Source of the DNA: Marispirochaeta sp.
GTDB lineage: Bacteria > Spirochaetota > Spirochaetia > JC444 > Marispirochaetaceae
Length of the DNA stretch: 64,000 nucleotides
Direction: 5' to 3'
Assembly (NCBI RefSeq): GCF_963668165.1
Contig: NZ_OY764209.1
Location: forward strand, 434,001 to 498,000
Positions 51,062 through 60,150 of this stretch are shown piece after piece (within the stretch, counting starts at the first letter, position 1; the number at the start of each line of letters is the position of its first letter). The position numbers and the translations under genes are program-made. The notes under the pieces are model-generated. The model was not told the DNA's origin. It made no database searches and worked only from the letters and a program-made list of their open reading frames with translations.

Positions 51062-53883
51062 ACATGCCCCTTGTTCTGCTCTCGGGTTTTCTTCTAATCA
51101 ACCTTGCGGCCCTTTACGGCTTCTTTCTTTATAAACAACATCAAAAGCAGGAGTATCGCCGTACCCTGTCTATTCGACAGATTATAAGCGCAGTGGCTTT
51201 TTCCCGGCAGGAAACCAGTCACCGCGCCATCAAGATGCTGCGCAGAAACCGCTGGATCGCACTAAGACAGCTGGCATCGGTCCATGGCAGTCTGGTTCTA
51301 CAGCAGGAAGAAAGAGAGCGGCTCTCTGATTTTTTCGACAAAGCCGGAATTTCCCGCTATCTTCTGCGCAACCTCGATTCCCGGCGGACCTGGAAGCGTT
51401 ATGCCGCTGCCCTCTACCTTCGCTTCCTGCTCGATCCATCGCAGCGTGATCCTTTAAGCGCAAGATTACACCGGGAAAAATTGAGTCATATACGCATTGC
51501 TCTGGTCAAAGGGCTGTTGACGGCAGAGACTGACACGGGCTTTGACGCAATTGCAGAAAGTCTCTCATGGGAAGGCGATTATGCGCGGTCGGTAGCCTCG
51601 ATGATGCGCATTGCCGGGTACCGCTATATAGGCTGGGCCAGACGCCGTCTGGATTCTTCCGACAGCCGTTATAAGCGGGCCATCCTCTATGGTGCTGCGG
51701 TCCACACCACTGAATGGCTTACCGACTTTGCTAAAAAGATGCTTTCCGACCCCGATCCCCTGGTGCGGGAGGCAGCGGCAAGCTGTTCCAATGTTTGTCC
51801 GGAGATTCTGGTTTATCAAAATATACCCACCTCGGACAACTATATTCGCGGACTTGCAATTCGGGCCGAGGCCCGCAGATCATTTCCCCTGGATCTTCCC
51901 CGGTTTCTCTGCTATTTCGATGAAGAACAGACTTTTATGCCGGCCCGGAAAGGATTACAGGAGTATATATCCCGCCACCTCGAGGAAATCGAGACCCTGC
52001 TGGACCTTCTTGAATCAGGACTGCCCCCGGAGCAACAGCGGGGCGCAGCCCTCAGTCTTATCGGGCGGCTGCCGTTTCTGCTTGCTAATCGCACTTCCAT
52101 TGAGCGCATAGCTCCGGTAATCAACGAAGCTGTTGCATCAGGGTACAGTGCATCAATAATCTCGTTTCTTAACCTGAATCGTGATCCGGCACTGCAGACA
52201 AACCTCCTGCACCATCTGCGTCCCCTGGCCCACAGCATGTCCGGTTTTCGGGAAAGCTGTCAGCATTTTCTCTCTTCTCCAATTCTGAAAGAAATGGGCC
52301 TTGGGGAAAAGCTCATGGAGAAAGATCTGCCGAGAACACCCCTGGGATCCAGGGACCGGGCCATTCTCGTTATGCTGCTGGTCAGTATAGTCACCATTCC
52401 CTGTGTTCTTCTGTACAATGCTTACAGCAACAGCACAGACAATTTCTCCCTGGTCTCTTTTTTCAACTACAGTATACACACCTTTTCCGCAGTCTTTGCC
52501 TGGTACGCAGTCACCCTTAACAGCATCTATTTTGCCTTGCTTGGTTTCTCGGCAGTAAATCTGATTGACCAGACGCGATATTGGAACATCCATGACCAGG
52601 AATTTCTCTTTACCCCGGGAGTTGTTCCATCTGTATCCATAATTGCCCCTGCTTATAACGAAGAAAAAACCGTCATAGAAAGCGTAAATTCTCTGTTGAC
52701 CCTTGTGTATCCCGATTACGAGGTTATTATCGTTAATGACGGCTCAAAGGACGGCACCATAGATATCCTGCAACAACACTTTCATCTTAGCAGGGTCGAC
52801 ATGACAGCGGAGGGGGGCATACATACCGCTCCGGTGCGCGGCATATATCGGTCGCCTCTGAACCAGCGCCTTCTTGTTATAGACAAAGAAAACGGAGGAA
52901 AGGCCGATGCCCTGAACTGCGGCATAAATCACGCCGGCAGAGAATACATCTGCAGTATAGATTCCGACTCATTGCTGGAACCGGACTCGCTTTTGCGAAT
53001 GACGACCGAGGCTATGGTCGGCAAACATGAAACAATCGCCATCGGCGGTAATATCCTGCCGGTCAACGGCTGTGAGGTTGATCACGGAGCCCTGCAGAAT
53101 ATCCACCTTAGTAAAAACCGCTATGTACGACTGCAAACCATCGAATATCTGCGCTCTTTTGTGGCAGGAAGACTCGGCTGGGCGAAAATAAACGCCCTGC
53201 TTATTATATCCGGAGCCTTTGGGCTCTTTCGCCGCACCAGGGTCATGGAAATCGGCGGGTACCTTACAGGCCGGGGCATTCACCAGCGGGACACTGTCGG
53301 TGAAGACATGGAACTTGTTGTTCGCCTGATCCGTCACATGGGAGGCATCGGACAAGCCTGTCGGGTTGCTTATGCCGCGACAGCAAATTGCTGGACAGAG
53401 GTTCCGGAAAAGCTATCAGGACTGTATAAGCAGCGCGATCGCTGGCACCGGGGACTGGCAGAGATTATGACCTACCATCGAGACATGATACTGAACCCCA
53501 AATACGGCGCATCGGGACTGCTGGCAATGACCTACTTCCTGCTCTTCGAGATTATAGGCCCATTTTACGAATTCGCAGGGTACCTGTTCCTCATTGCCGG
53601 CTTCGCTACAGGTGTTCTCTCCTCGGGAGTTTTTCTTATCATGTTCTCCGTCATTGTACTTTACGGTACCCTGATATCCCTGACATCGCTGATACTTTCG
53701 GAGAACGGTATTGTCTATTTTAAAAGTTCCGAGGTCTTCACCCTGCTAAGAATCAGCTTTACCGAAAACCTCGGCTACCGCCAGCTCATGTCCTGGATAA
53801 GGGTCTTCTCGTTGGTTGGGATGCTTTTTACAAACAAGGGCTGGCAAAAACTGGAACGAAAGGGATTTGGAAATATCGGCTGA
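51058..53883 (+). CDS. Membrane GT2 glycosyltransferase with N-terminal HEAT-like helical region
   Basis: 941 aa. One N-terminal helix (LVLLSGFLLINLAALYGFFLY), then ~400 residues of helical repeats rich in LRR.RW.ALR, AALYLRFLL, DPDPLVREAAASC (HEAT/armadillo-like). Two helices (~440-515) precede a family 2 synthase: VSIIAPAYNEEKTVIESVNSLL, VIIVNDGSKDGT, CSIDSDSLLEPDSL (DxD), TVGEDMELVVRL (TED-like), and KQRDRWHRGL (QxxRW). Three or four terminal helices follow. The motif set is that of processive synthases for beta-linked polymers (cellulose, PNAG, hyaluronan). The cytoplasmic HEAT arm is probably the regulatory docking surface. Last gene of the operon. Confidence 0.88.
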   Translation: MNMPLVLLSGFLLINLAALYGFFLYKQHQKQEYRRTLSIRQIISAVAFSRQETSHRAIKMLRRNRWIALRQLASVHGSLVLQQEERERLSDFFDKAGISRYLLRNLDSRRTWKRYAAALYLRFLLDPSQRDPLSARLHREKLSHIRIALVKGLLTAETDTGFDAIAESLSWEGDYARSVASMMRIAGYRYIGWARRRLDSSDSRYKRAILYGAAVHTTEWLTDFAKKMLSDPDPLVREAAASCSNVCPEILVYQNIPTSDNYIRGLAIRAEARRSFPLDLPRFLCYFDEEQTFMPARKGLQEYISRHLEEIETLLDLLESGLPPEQQRGAALSLIGRLPFLLANRTSIERIAPVINEAVASGYSASIISFLNLNRDPALQTNLLHHLRPLAHSMSGFRESCQHFLSSPILKEMGLGEKLMEKDLPRTPLGSRDRAILVMLLVSIVTIPCVLLYNAYSNSTDNFSLVSFFNYSIHTFSAVFAWYAVTLNSIYFALLGFSAVNLIDQTRYWNIHDQEFLFTPGVVPSVSIIAPAYNEEKTVIESVNSLLTLVYPDYEVIIVNDGSKDGTIDILQQHFHLSRVDMTAEGGIHTAPVRGIYRSPLNQRLLVIDKENGGKADALNCGINHAGREYICSIDSDSLLEPDSLLRMTTEAMVGKHETIAIGGNILPVNGCEVDHGALQNIHLSKNRYVRLQTIEYLRSFVAGRLGWAKINALLIISGAFGLFRRTRVMEIGGYLTGRGIHQRDTVGEDMELVVRLIRHMGGIGQACRVAYAATANCWTEVPEKLSGLYKQRDRWHRGLAEIMTYHRDMILNPKYGASGLLAMTYFLLFEIIGPFYEFAGYLFLIAGFATGVLSSGVFLIMFSVIVLYGTLISLTSLILSENGIVYFKSSEVFTLLRISFTENLGYRQLMSWIRVFSLVGMLFTNKGWQKLERKGFGNIG

Positions 53884-53900
53884 GTCGGGGCCCGACTCAG
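53880..53900 (+). terminator. Palindromic hairpin at the end of the glycan operon
   Basis: CTGAGTCGGG-G-CCCGACTCAG overlaps the TGA stop. The arms are perfect (10 bp), the effective loop ~5 nt. No U tract follows on either strand; it lies between convergent genes and could act in both directions. Confidence 0.5.
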
Positions 53901-53919
53901 CCTGCAGTTAGCTCTTGAG

Positions 53920-56211
53920 TTATTCCTCTTTTTTTTCTTCCTTTCCGTCAGTATCTTCATCCGGAGTCATCTCTTCCAGATAGCCATCATCATTATCGCT
54001 GCTGCTGCTTTCCGCAGCAACCTCTGCTTCGTCGTCAACTGTTTCAGCTGCGTCAGGGTCAGCCTCAACCATTTCCGCCTCTTTGGCAGCCTGGACCTCA
54101 TCTTCGGTCAGGAAGAACTTGGTCGTCTCCTCTTTTACCAGACGGATACTATCGGTGTTTTCATCGGAAAGCTCAACTATGTTGGAAACCGCCCGGTTGA
54201 TTTCTCCGGTACCCCGGGAAATCTCGTCGATAGCGTTTTTAACCTCTTCGCTGATGGCATTAAGGCTGGTTATTACCTCCAGAATCTGGGTGTTTCCCTG
54301 GTTCATTTCTTCAGAGCCTGAGCGGACTGTTTCAGTAATCTGAGTCATTCCGGCAAGGATACCCAACAGCTGTTCGCCTCCGGTGGACTGTTCCTCCATG
54401 GCAGAACGAATCTCTTCGAATACCCGCTGCACACCGTCTATTGAACCGGTAATCTGGCCGAAGGCTTCATTGGTATCGCTGGAGATGTTCACAATCTGAT
54501 CCACCGCCTGGGTAACATCCTTGAGACGTCCCTTGACAATCTTTGCCTGGGCCGATGCGTTCTCTGCCAGGTTCCGAATCTCATCGGCGACGACCGAAAA
54601 GCCTGCCCCGGCATCCCCGGCGTGGGCGGCCTCGATAGCGGCGTTCATGGCAAGCAGGTTGGTCTGGGAGGCAATATTCGCGATTACCGTATTTGCCTCG
54701 CCCAGGGCATCAGACATTCCCGCGATTTCCCGGATCAGGCCCACCATCTTGTCGAGCTGTTCCTTACCATTCTTCGACACATTTTCCAGGGCCTTGACTT
54801 CTTCCGAGGCTTTTTCAGTTGTGGAACTTATTACCCGGACACTCTGGACCATCTCTTCCACGGCGGTTGATGACTGGGTTACGCTTTCGGCCTGATGCTC
54901 AATGGAGGAACCGAGGGATTCTACGTTCTTGGTCATCTGCTCAACTGTTGCTGAGGTCTGGGTTATACTGACCGACTGGTTCGCGATCTGAGCCCTGGTA
55001 CTCTCAATATTGGCATTTATCTGATTAATCGCAGCGGCGGTCTCCTGCACATTGGTAGATAAATCGTGACCGCCCCTCTCAAGGATGTCCATCTTCTCCC
55101 GCACCTGGGTTACCAGGGTCCGCAGGGCCATCATAAGCCGGTTGAACCTGCGGCTTATATCGGTAAACTCGTCATTACCCTTTTCCGGGGCCTCGACGGT
55201 AAGGTCGCCCGTGGCGGCGACCTGCAGAAGTCCTGCCATGCCATGAATTCTGCGGATCAGGAAGGAACGAATGAAGAGAATCAGCAGAGAAATCATGATG
55301 GCGGCGGCAACAACCGCACTGATCATCAGCATCCTGATTACCCGGACAGCAGGGGCGGACATCTCTTTCTGAGTCATGCTGACAGCGGAAATCCAGGGAA
55401 TGGATCCGGTAGCGGGAGAGAAAACCAGAAGCCGTTTTTCTCCTTCAAAGGTATAGCGGGCGATCCTGCGCTGGGAGTAATTTACCGCGGACTGCTCCTC
55501 TATCTGTTGAAAAAAGGATTCACTGGAAATGTCGTTTCCGATCATGTCGTTATTCGGGTGAGAGACCATTTTCCCATCGGTAGTCATAAGAAAAGGATAT
55601 CCTGTTTCTCCGAATTGCATGGGTGAAATATAGATGGAGCTGAAGGTCGCCAGGTTCAATACCGCGATTATGGTTCCCTGCTCGTCCCTGTCCTTAAACA
55701 CCCGGACGGCGTAGTAGATGACCGGCTTTCCCGAGAAGGGAGATTCGGAAGGAATAAAATCGACAGGGTAGGCTGCCCCGCCCTCGATTTCGTTCCAGAT
55801 TCTGGTGCCCCGTATTGATTTGCCGATCTGTGAATCATCCGCCGCCGCCATAACAGTCCCTTCGGTATTGACCATAAGGGCCGCGTCGAGGATCTGCAGG
55901 TTCGAGTTCAGAATGCGCAGCAGTCCCTGGGCTTCAGCGAAATCCCCAGAGTCAAAGGCATCGGCATACTTGGTGTTGAGAATATGGGCTTTCAGTATTC
56001 TTTCCACCAGCCGGGACTGAAACTCCACCAGGTGCCGGATAGCCGTCACCTCGCTTTCAAAACCCTGGATCTGCACATCGTCTATATCTGTAGCCATGCG
56101 GCCGCCTATGACGATCAACATGCCGGCGAAGACAACTACCAGAAGAATAACAGTTATTAAAGAAACCCGGGCGGAAATACCAAACCGGGATGTTACGTTT
56201 TTTCGTCGCAT
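53920..56211 (-). CDS. Methyl-accepting chemotaxis protein with dCache sensor
   Basis: 763 aa from ATG 56211 (GGAGG 7 bp upstream; the longer 56241 frame lacks an RBS). TM1 (ARVSLITVILLVVVFAGMLIVIG), periplasmic dCache_1 (MVNTEGTVMAAADDSQIGKS, YAVRVFKDRDEQGTIIAVLNL, GYPFLMTTDGKMVSHP), TM2 (MLMISAVVAAAIMISLLILFI), HAMP and a long signalling coil with the CheA/CheW hairpin tip IASQTNLLAMNAAIEAAHAGDAGAGFSVVADEIRNLAENAS. The C-terminus is an ~70-residue acidic tail (Asp/Glu/Ser-rich, ending KEEKKEE) with no CheR/CheB-binding pentapeptide. Ligand class (amino or organic acids) is a family inference. Confidence 0.95.
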   Translation of the reverse strand: MRRKNVTSRFGISARVSLITVILLVVVFAGMLIVIGGRMATDIDDVQIQGFESEVTAIRHLVEFQSRLVERILKAHILNTKYADAFDSGDFAEAQGLLRILNSNLQILDAALMVNTEGTVMAAADDSQIGKSIRGTRIWNEIEGGAAYPVDFIPSESPFSGKPVIYYAVRVFKDRDEQGTIIAVLNLATFSSIYISPMQFGETGYPFLMTTDGKMVSHPNNDMIGNDISSESFFQQIEEQSAVNYSQRRIARYTFEGEKRLLVFSPATGSIPWISAVSMTQKEMSAPAVRVIRMLMISAVVAAAIMISLLILFIRSFLIRRIHGMAGLLQVAATGDLTVEAPEKGNDEFTDISRRFNRLMMALRTLVTQVREKMDILERGGHDLSTNVQETAAAINQINANIESTRAQIANQSVSITQTSATVEQMTKNVESLGSSIEHQAESVTQSSTAVEEMVQSVRVISSTTEKASEEVKALENVSKNGKEQLDKMVGLIREIAGMSDALGEANTVIANIASQTNLLAMNAAIEAAHAGDAGAGFSVVADEIRNLAENASAQAKIVKGRLKDVTQAVDQIVNISSDTNEAFGQITGSIDGVQRVFEEIRSAMEEQSTGGEQLLGILAGMTQITETVRSGSEEMNQGNTQILEVITSLNAISEEVKNAIDEISRGTGEINRAVSNIVELSDENTDSIRLVKEETTKFFLTEDEVQAAKEAEMVEADPDAAETVDDEAEVAAESSSSDNDDGYLEEMTPDEDTDGKEEKKEE

Positions 56212-56294
56212 CAAATTCCTCCAAAATAGGGATATTAACAAATATTCTAAATCGAAATGTTAAAGTAGGCAACGGATAAAATACTTTGTTCAGT

Positions 56295-57938
56295 TTACGT
56301 CAAATCCAGTTCCTCCACAACCCTCAAAATCTCCGGAAGCACCTGCTTTTTTCGGCTCAGTATTCCCGGCAGGGAGAACTCGTTCTCCCTGTTTTTTGTA
56401 TAGATCAGCTTTTCCTCTGCTGCTGCAAATCCGCTGGTCAGAAGTATGCTTTCTCCCTTCATCACGTCCGAAATCAGCAGCAAAACCCAGTCAAGTCCCC
56501 GTGCCAGTCTGGTTCGGCTGATTGCCTCAAGCAGCTCCATCCGGGCCTCAGGCAGATCTTCAAGGGTAACAACCTCTGCCTGGCCAATGCCGAAGCGCAC
56601 TCCTCCTTCATAATATTCCTTGAAATCAGATTCCACCACGTCTCTGGGTTTCCTGTTTTTTATGGATGCCGAGTGGATAAAGAGGTCCTTTCCCCAGTTC
56701 ATCCATTCCACCTCCGCCAGCTGACCCAGCTCTTCCACTGCCTTGCGTTCGGCGTCGGTTGTTGTAGGGGATTTCAGCATCACAGTATCAGCAAGAATCC
56801 CCCCCAGGAGCAGGGTCGCGGTAATTTTGTCCACCTCTACACCATGATACCGGTACTCATGGAAAATAATGGTACAGGTACTGCCAACCGGTTCAATCTT
56901 CATGGATATCGGTTCCCTGGTACGCTCAAATCCCAGCCGGTGATGGTCCACAACCTCAAGGATTCTGGCTTCCTCCGCCCCGGGAACACTTTGGGCAATT
57001 TCGTTATGGTCCACAAGGATTATGCTCCGCTGCGGTTTGCCGATAAAACAGCGGCGGGTTACAATGCCGGAAAACTGCTCCCCTTCGAATACCGGCAGTC
57101 CCCGGTAATCTGAATTAACAAGCCGCGCCTTTGCGGTTTCATAATTCTCATCGCTCTGTACCGTAACCGGATTATCGTTGATGATGTCCTTTAAGGGGGC
57201 GGAGAGCCGCAACAGGCGTACCGTCTCTGCAGTATCGGTTTGGGAAACAAAAACCGAACCCCGGTAGGATGAAAAATCCACCGAAACCGGTTTGTCTTCG
57301 TCCAGGCCGGTCAGTACGATCGCGGGAAAATCGTTTTCCACCGCGTAGGAGATCAGTTCTTCCCGCAGACCCACAATCAGAATCGGTTTTACATCCCCAA
57401 GTTCCCGGATACGCTGGACGCTGATCTCGTAGGGCATGGCACCGATCATGATCGGAGCGGAAAATTCCCGTTCCCGGCCAATCCGGTAGAAATAACCGGG
57501 AAGGACATGTTTAAAATTGTCCGTCAGAAAACGGTAGACCGGCCTGGTATGCAGATTATCGCTCATCAGAAAACCGGAAATCTCATGCAGACTCACGATG
57601 CCCTTGAACTCGTGCATATCCTGAAAAACAGGAATCATGCTCAAGGTTCGTTCGTCCAGCTCTTTTATTGCCGTATAGACCGGGTCGGTTATGTTGAGAG
57701 TGATTACATCCCGCTTGGCTACATCCGCCACCTTGGGATACACATCTTTCACGAGCTGCGGCGGCTCAATACCAAGGGTCTCAAAAACATATCGGGTTTG
57801 GGCGTTCATGGCGCCGCACCGGACAGGAAGATAACTGTGCCCGGAATCGATACGGTTCTTGAGAGCCGCATAGCACCAGGCGGAACAGATGGAATCCATG
57901 TCAGGATTTCGGTGTCCGGTTACATATACTGTATCCAT
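56295..57938 (-). CDS. ppaC: Manganese-dependent inorganic pyrophosphatase (family II) with CBS-DRTGG-CBS insert
   Basis: 547 aa from ATG 57938 (MDTVYVTGHRNPDMDSICSAW); the upstream frame to 57986 is weaker. Metal ligands lie in GHRNPDMDS, VDHNEI and VVDHHRLG (DHH), with a DHHA2 C-terminal domain. Between the first block and the second are two CBS motifs (TLSMIPVFQDMHEFKGIVSL; YRGLPVFEGEQFSGIVTRRCF) around a DRTGG domain. Such enzymes are inhibited by AMP/ADP and activated by ATP or Ap4A. Hydrolyses pyrophosphate in the cytoplasm. Confidence 0.93.
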   Translation of the reverse strand: MDTVYVTGHRNPDMDSICSAWCYAALKNRIDSGHSYLPVRCGAMNAQTRYVFETLGIEPPQLVKDVYPKVADVAKRDVITLNITDPVYTAIKELDERTLSMIPVFQDMHEFKGIVSLHEISGFLMSDNLHTRPVYRFLTDNFKHVLPGYFYRIGREREFSAPIMIGAMPYEISVQRIRELGDVKPILIVGLREELISYAVENDFPAIVLTGLDEDKPVSVDFSSYRGSVFVSQTDTAETVRLLRLSAPLKDIINDNPVTVQSDENYETAKARLVNSDYRGLPVFEGEQFSGIVTRRCFIGKPQRSIILVDHNEIAQSVPGAEEARILEVVDHHRLGFERTREPISMKIEPVGSTCTIIFHEYRYHGVEVDKITATLLLGGILADTVMLKSPTTTDAERKAVEELGQLAEVEWMNWGKDLFIHSASIKNRKPRDVVESDFKEYYEGGVRFGIGQAEVVTLEDLPEARMELLEAISRTRLARGLDWVLLLISDVMKGESILLTSGFAAAEEKLIYTKNRENEFSLPGILSRKKQVLPEILRVVEELDLT

Positions 57939-58093
57939 ATACCGTGTACTATAGGCAAGGGGAAAACTTATGGCAAGTTGCTGCAAATACTAATAGTCGA
58001 AAAAAGATAACCTGTACTATAATTAGCAGAACATCCTGCCCCGCAGGAGGCATGTTGTAATCCCTGCATAACCAGCAGACAAGGACAGGCATA

Positions 58094-58786
58094 ATGTTCG
58101 GCGACGGGGATATCTATTTCGGGATAAAAGAACAGTCACCAGGCTACAGGTTTACCACTGAGTACTATGATATTTCACAGATAATCCTGGTTACCTGCGG
58201 AGAGCTGAGATTCTTCGGCACGGAATCGGCACGGCTGCATCCCGGCGATTTCTGTCTTCTGGTACCGGGATCCGCCTTCAGGCTCCGCTGCGAGACCTCA
58301 GGCTACCGCGGAATAGCTTGCGAATTCTGGAAAACCCGGCGTCCGGATCTTCCCGTCGACTCTACCGTGCATACTGCGGATACCGCCATGCGCTTACTGG
58401 GTAAGTGGGTGGAAGAGGAATACCTGTGTGAGGAAAATCTCGACCGGAAGGTCATCGAAAACCTCTGCCGCACCATCTTTTCCATGGGGATGCGCCTGCG
58501 GCTTTGCCTCTCCGTCGCCTCCGCCCAGAGAAGTGAAGAGTATCATGCTGCAAGAGCCATGGAATTGATTCAGGCGCATGCCATGACAGGACGCTCCCTG
58601 AACGAGGTTCTCAAGCCCCTTCCCGTCAGTTACCGTCACATGTCGCGCTATTTTAAGGTGCTGACCGGCATGAGTCCCAAACAGTATTACGATAAATACC
58701 GGACTGGTGGTGTATCAGTTTTGACAAGAAGCCGAAACACCTTGATGATTCTTATACGCCCAATTCCTCCAGGCATTCCTTCTTAA
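58094..58786 (+). CDS. AraC-like regulator lacking the second HTH
   Basis: 230 aa. N-terminal cupin-like region (GELRFFGTESARLHPGDFCLLVPGSAFRLRC) followed by one AraC helix-turn-helix (SLNEVLKPLPVSYRHMSRYFKVLTGMSPKQYYDKYR). Then, instead of the linker helix and second HTH, comes a non-homologous tail (..TRSRNTLMILIRPIPPGIPS) that overlaps the 3' end of the convergent enolase-superfamily gene by 35 bp. Looks 3'-truncated by fusion with that gene's end; no simple single-base fix restores an AraC tail in another frame. DNA binding is doubtful. Confidence 0.65.
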   Translation: MFGDGDIYFGIKEQSPGYRFTTEYYDISQIILVTCGELRFFGTESARLHPGDFCLLVPGSAFRLRCETSGYRGIACEFWKTRRPDLPVDSTVHTADTAMRLLGKWVEEEYLCEENLDRKVIENLCRTIFSMGMRLRLCLSVASAQRSEEYHAARAMELIQAHAMTGRSLNEVLKPLPVSYRHMSRYFKVLTGMSPKQYYDKYRTGGVSVLTRSRNTLMILIRPIPPGIPS

Positions 58787-59843
58787 AACTGAATCCCCAT
58801 CCGGCGCCCTCCCGGGGATAGGCAAATCCGTTTTCCACACGCATTGTGTTGTCAATGATTCCGTCAATCCAGTCGAAGGATTCGGCGCCAGCAACCCGGG
58901 AAACCGTACAGAGCAACGGGACATCATAATCCTTGTAATAATGCGGCAGAACCGGAATATTATAACTGATCGCGAGAGCCGCAGAATTCCGCCACTCCTC
59001 TACACCGCCGATACGAATAAGGTCCGGTTGCCACATATCAAGGGCATTTCTGGCAATCAGGGATTTTAACGCCTCGCAATCATATTCACGTTCTCCCATG
59101 GCGAGGGCGATACCGCACTTATTCCGTAAAAACTCATATCCCGCGTAATCGGTATTCTGGACCGGCTCCTCGAACCACTGGATTCCCAGGGAGATGGCCT
59201 TTTGCGACAGCTCCAGAGCCGACGGAACGTCCATCCCCTGATTCGCGTCCATCATGATTCGTACATCCGACCCGAGGGCTTCTCGGCATTTCCGAAGGCG
59301 ATGAAGATCGTGGTCCACCCCAAGCCCTGAGCCGACCTTTATCTTTACCGCCGTAAACCCGCGCTTTTTGTAACCGAGGACCTCGTCAACCAGCTCTTCG
59401 TCGGAATACGAGAGCCATCCTCCGCTGCCGTAAACAGGTATCCGGCGGCTGTCGGTGCCGAGCAGCTTCCAGACAGGGACGCCCAGAGTTCTGCCCCAGG
59501 CGTCCCACATTGCGACGTTAATGATTGCGCAAGCCCATTTCTGCAGCCCGTTGGTACCGAAATATTCTGTTTCCTCGTCATACTCCTGTTTCAGCCTGAC
59601 GGTTTCATATACCGTATATCCTTTTTCCAGGACAAAGGCCCTGATATCCCGCAGGGCGCCTTCGACTGCATTCCTGGAATAGTGAAACGCCAGCAGATAC
59701 CCCTGCCCGGTAATACCGTTTTCAAGCTCCGTCTCTGCGACATAAAATGCTATCCGGTTAATGGAATGGGTCGAATCGGCAATCGGTTTTGATAAGTCCG
59801 ATACCGTCCGAAAAAGACGAATATCTTTTATAAAATGTTCCAT
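58752..59843 (-). CDS. Mandelate racemase/muconate lactonising (enolase superfamily) sugar-acid dehydratase or racemase
   Basis: 363 aa. Substrate-capping N-terminus, then barrel motifs KIKVGSGLG (KxK base), metal ligands MDANQGMDV, WFEEPVQN and MGEREYD, and a late LPHYYKDYDVP where mandelate-racemase members carry the His base (HY). Typical sugar-acid dehydratase length. With the divergent Ldh-type dehydrogenase it may form an acidic-sugar or hydroxy-acid cassette. Start ATG 59843 with AGGAGG upstream. Confidence 0.87.
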   Translation of the reverse strand: MEHFIKDIRLFRTVSDLSKPIADSTHSINRIAFYVAETELENGITGQGYLLAFHYSRNAVEGALRDIRAFVLEKGYTVYETVRLKQEYDEETEYFGTNGLQKWACAIINVAMWDAWGRTLGVPVWKLLGTDSRRIPVYGSGGWLSYSDEELVDEVLGYKKRGFTAVKIKVGSGLGVDHDLHRLRKCREALGSDVRIMMDANQGMDVPSALELSQKAISLGIQWFEEPVQNTDYAGYEFLRNKCGIALAMGEREYDCEALKSLIARNALDMWQPDLIRIGGVEEWRNSAALAISYNIPVLPHYYKDYDVPLLCTVSRVAGAESFDWIDGIIDNTMRVENGFAYPREGAGWGFSFKKECLEELGV

Positions 59844-60037
59844 GATTCCTCCTGAGTAATGCCGTTTGCGATATCTCAGCTGCAGTATTCATTCGTACAG
59901 AACGACAACAGCAGTCAAGGCTGAAGGATACTATACTTCGGCAGGAAGCAGGTGCAAACTACGGACCGGGAATGTATGAATTCCGGACATAGCTTCTGCC
60001 GGGAAATCACAGCACAGGTAAAATCCCACCGCAGGTA

Positions 60038-60060
60038 ATTGTATAATTCTTGTATACAAT
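60038..60060. promoter_or_regulatory. GntR-type operator candidate in the divergent promoter region
   Basis: ATTGTATA (60038-60045) and TATACAAT (60053-60060) form a perfect 8-bp inverted repeat, and the right part contains the 10-bp palindrome TTGTATACAA (60050-60059), the form bound by many FadR-subfamily GntR regulators. It lies between the divergent genes at 59843 and 60151. No GntR gene is in the window. Confidence 0.5.
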
Positions 60061-60150
60061 TGACTCAAATCTCCCCTTGGGTTTATGCTGAGGTATATTG
60101 TCGGCTCCCCACGGCCGCAGCCCGGGGAGACCGCATACAAGGAGTCGAAG

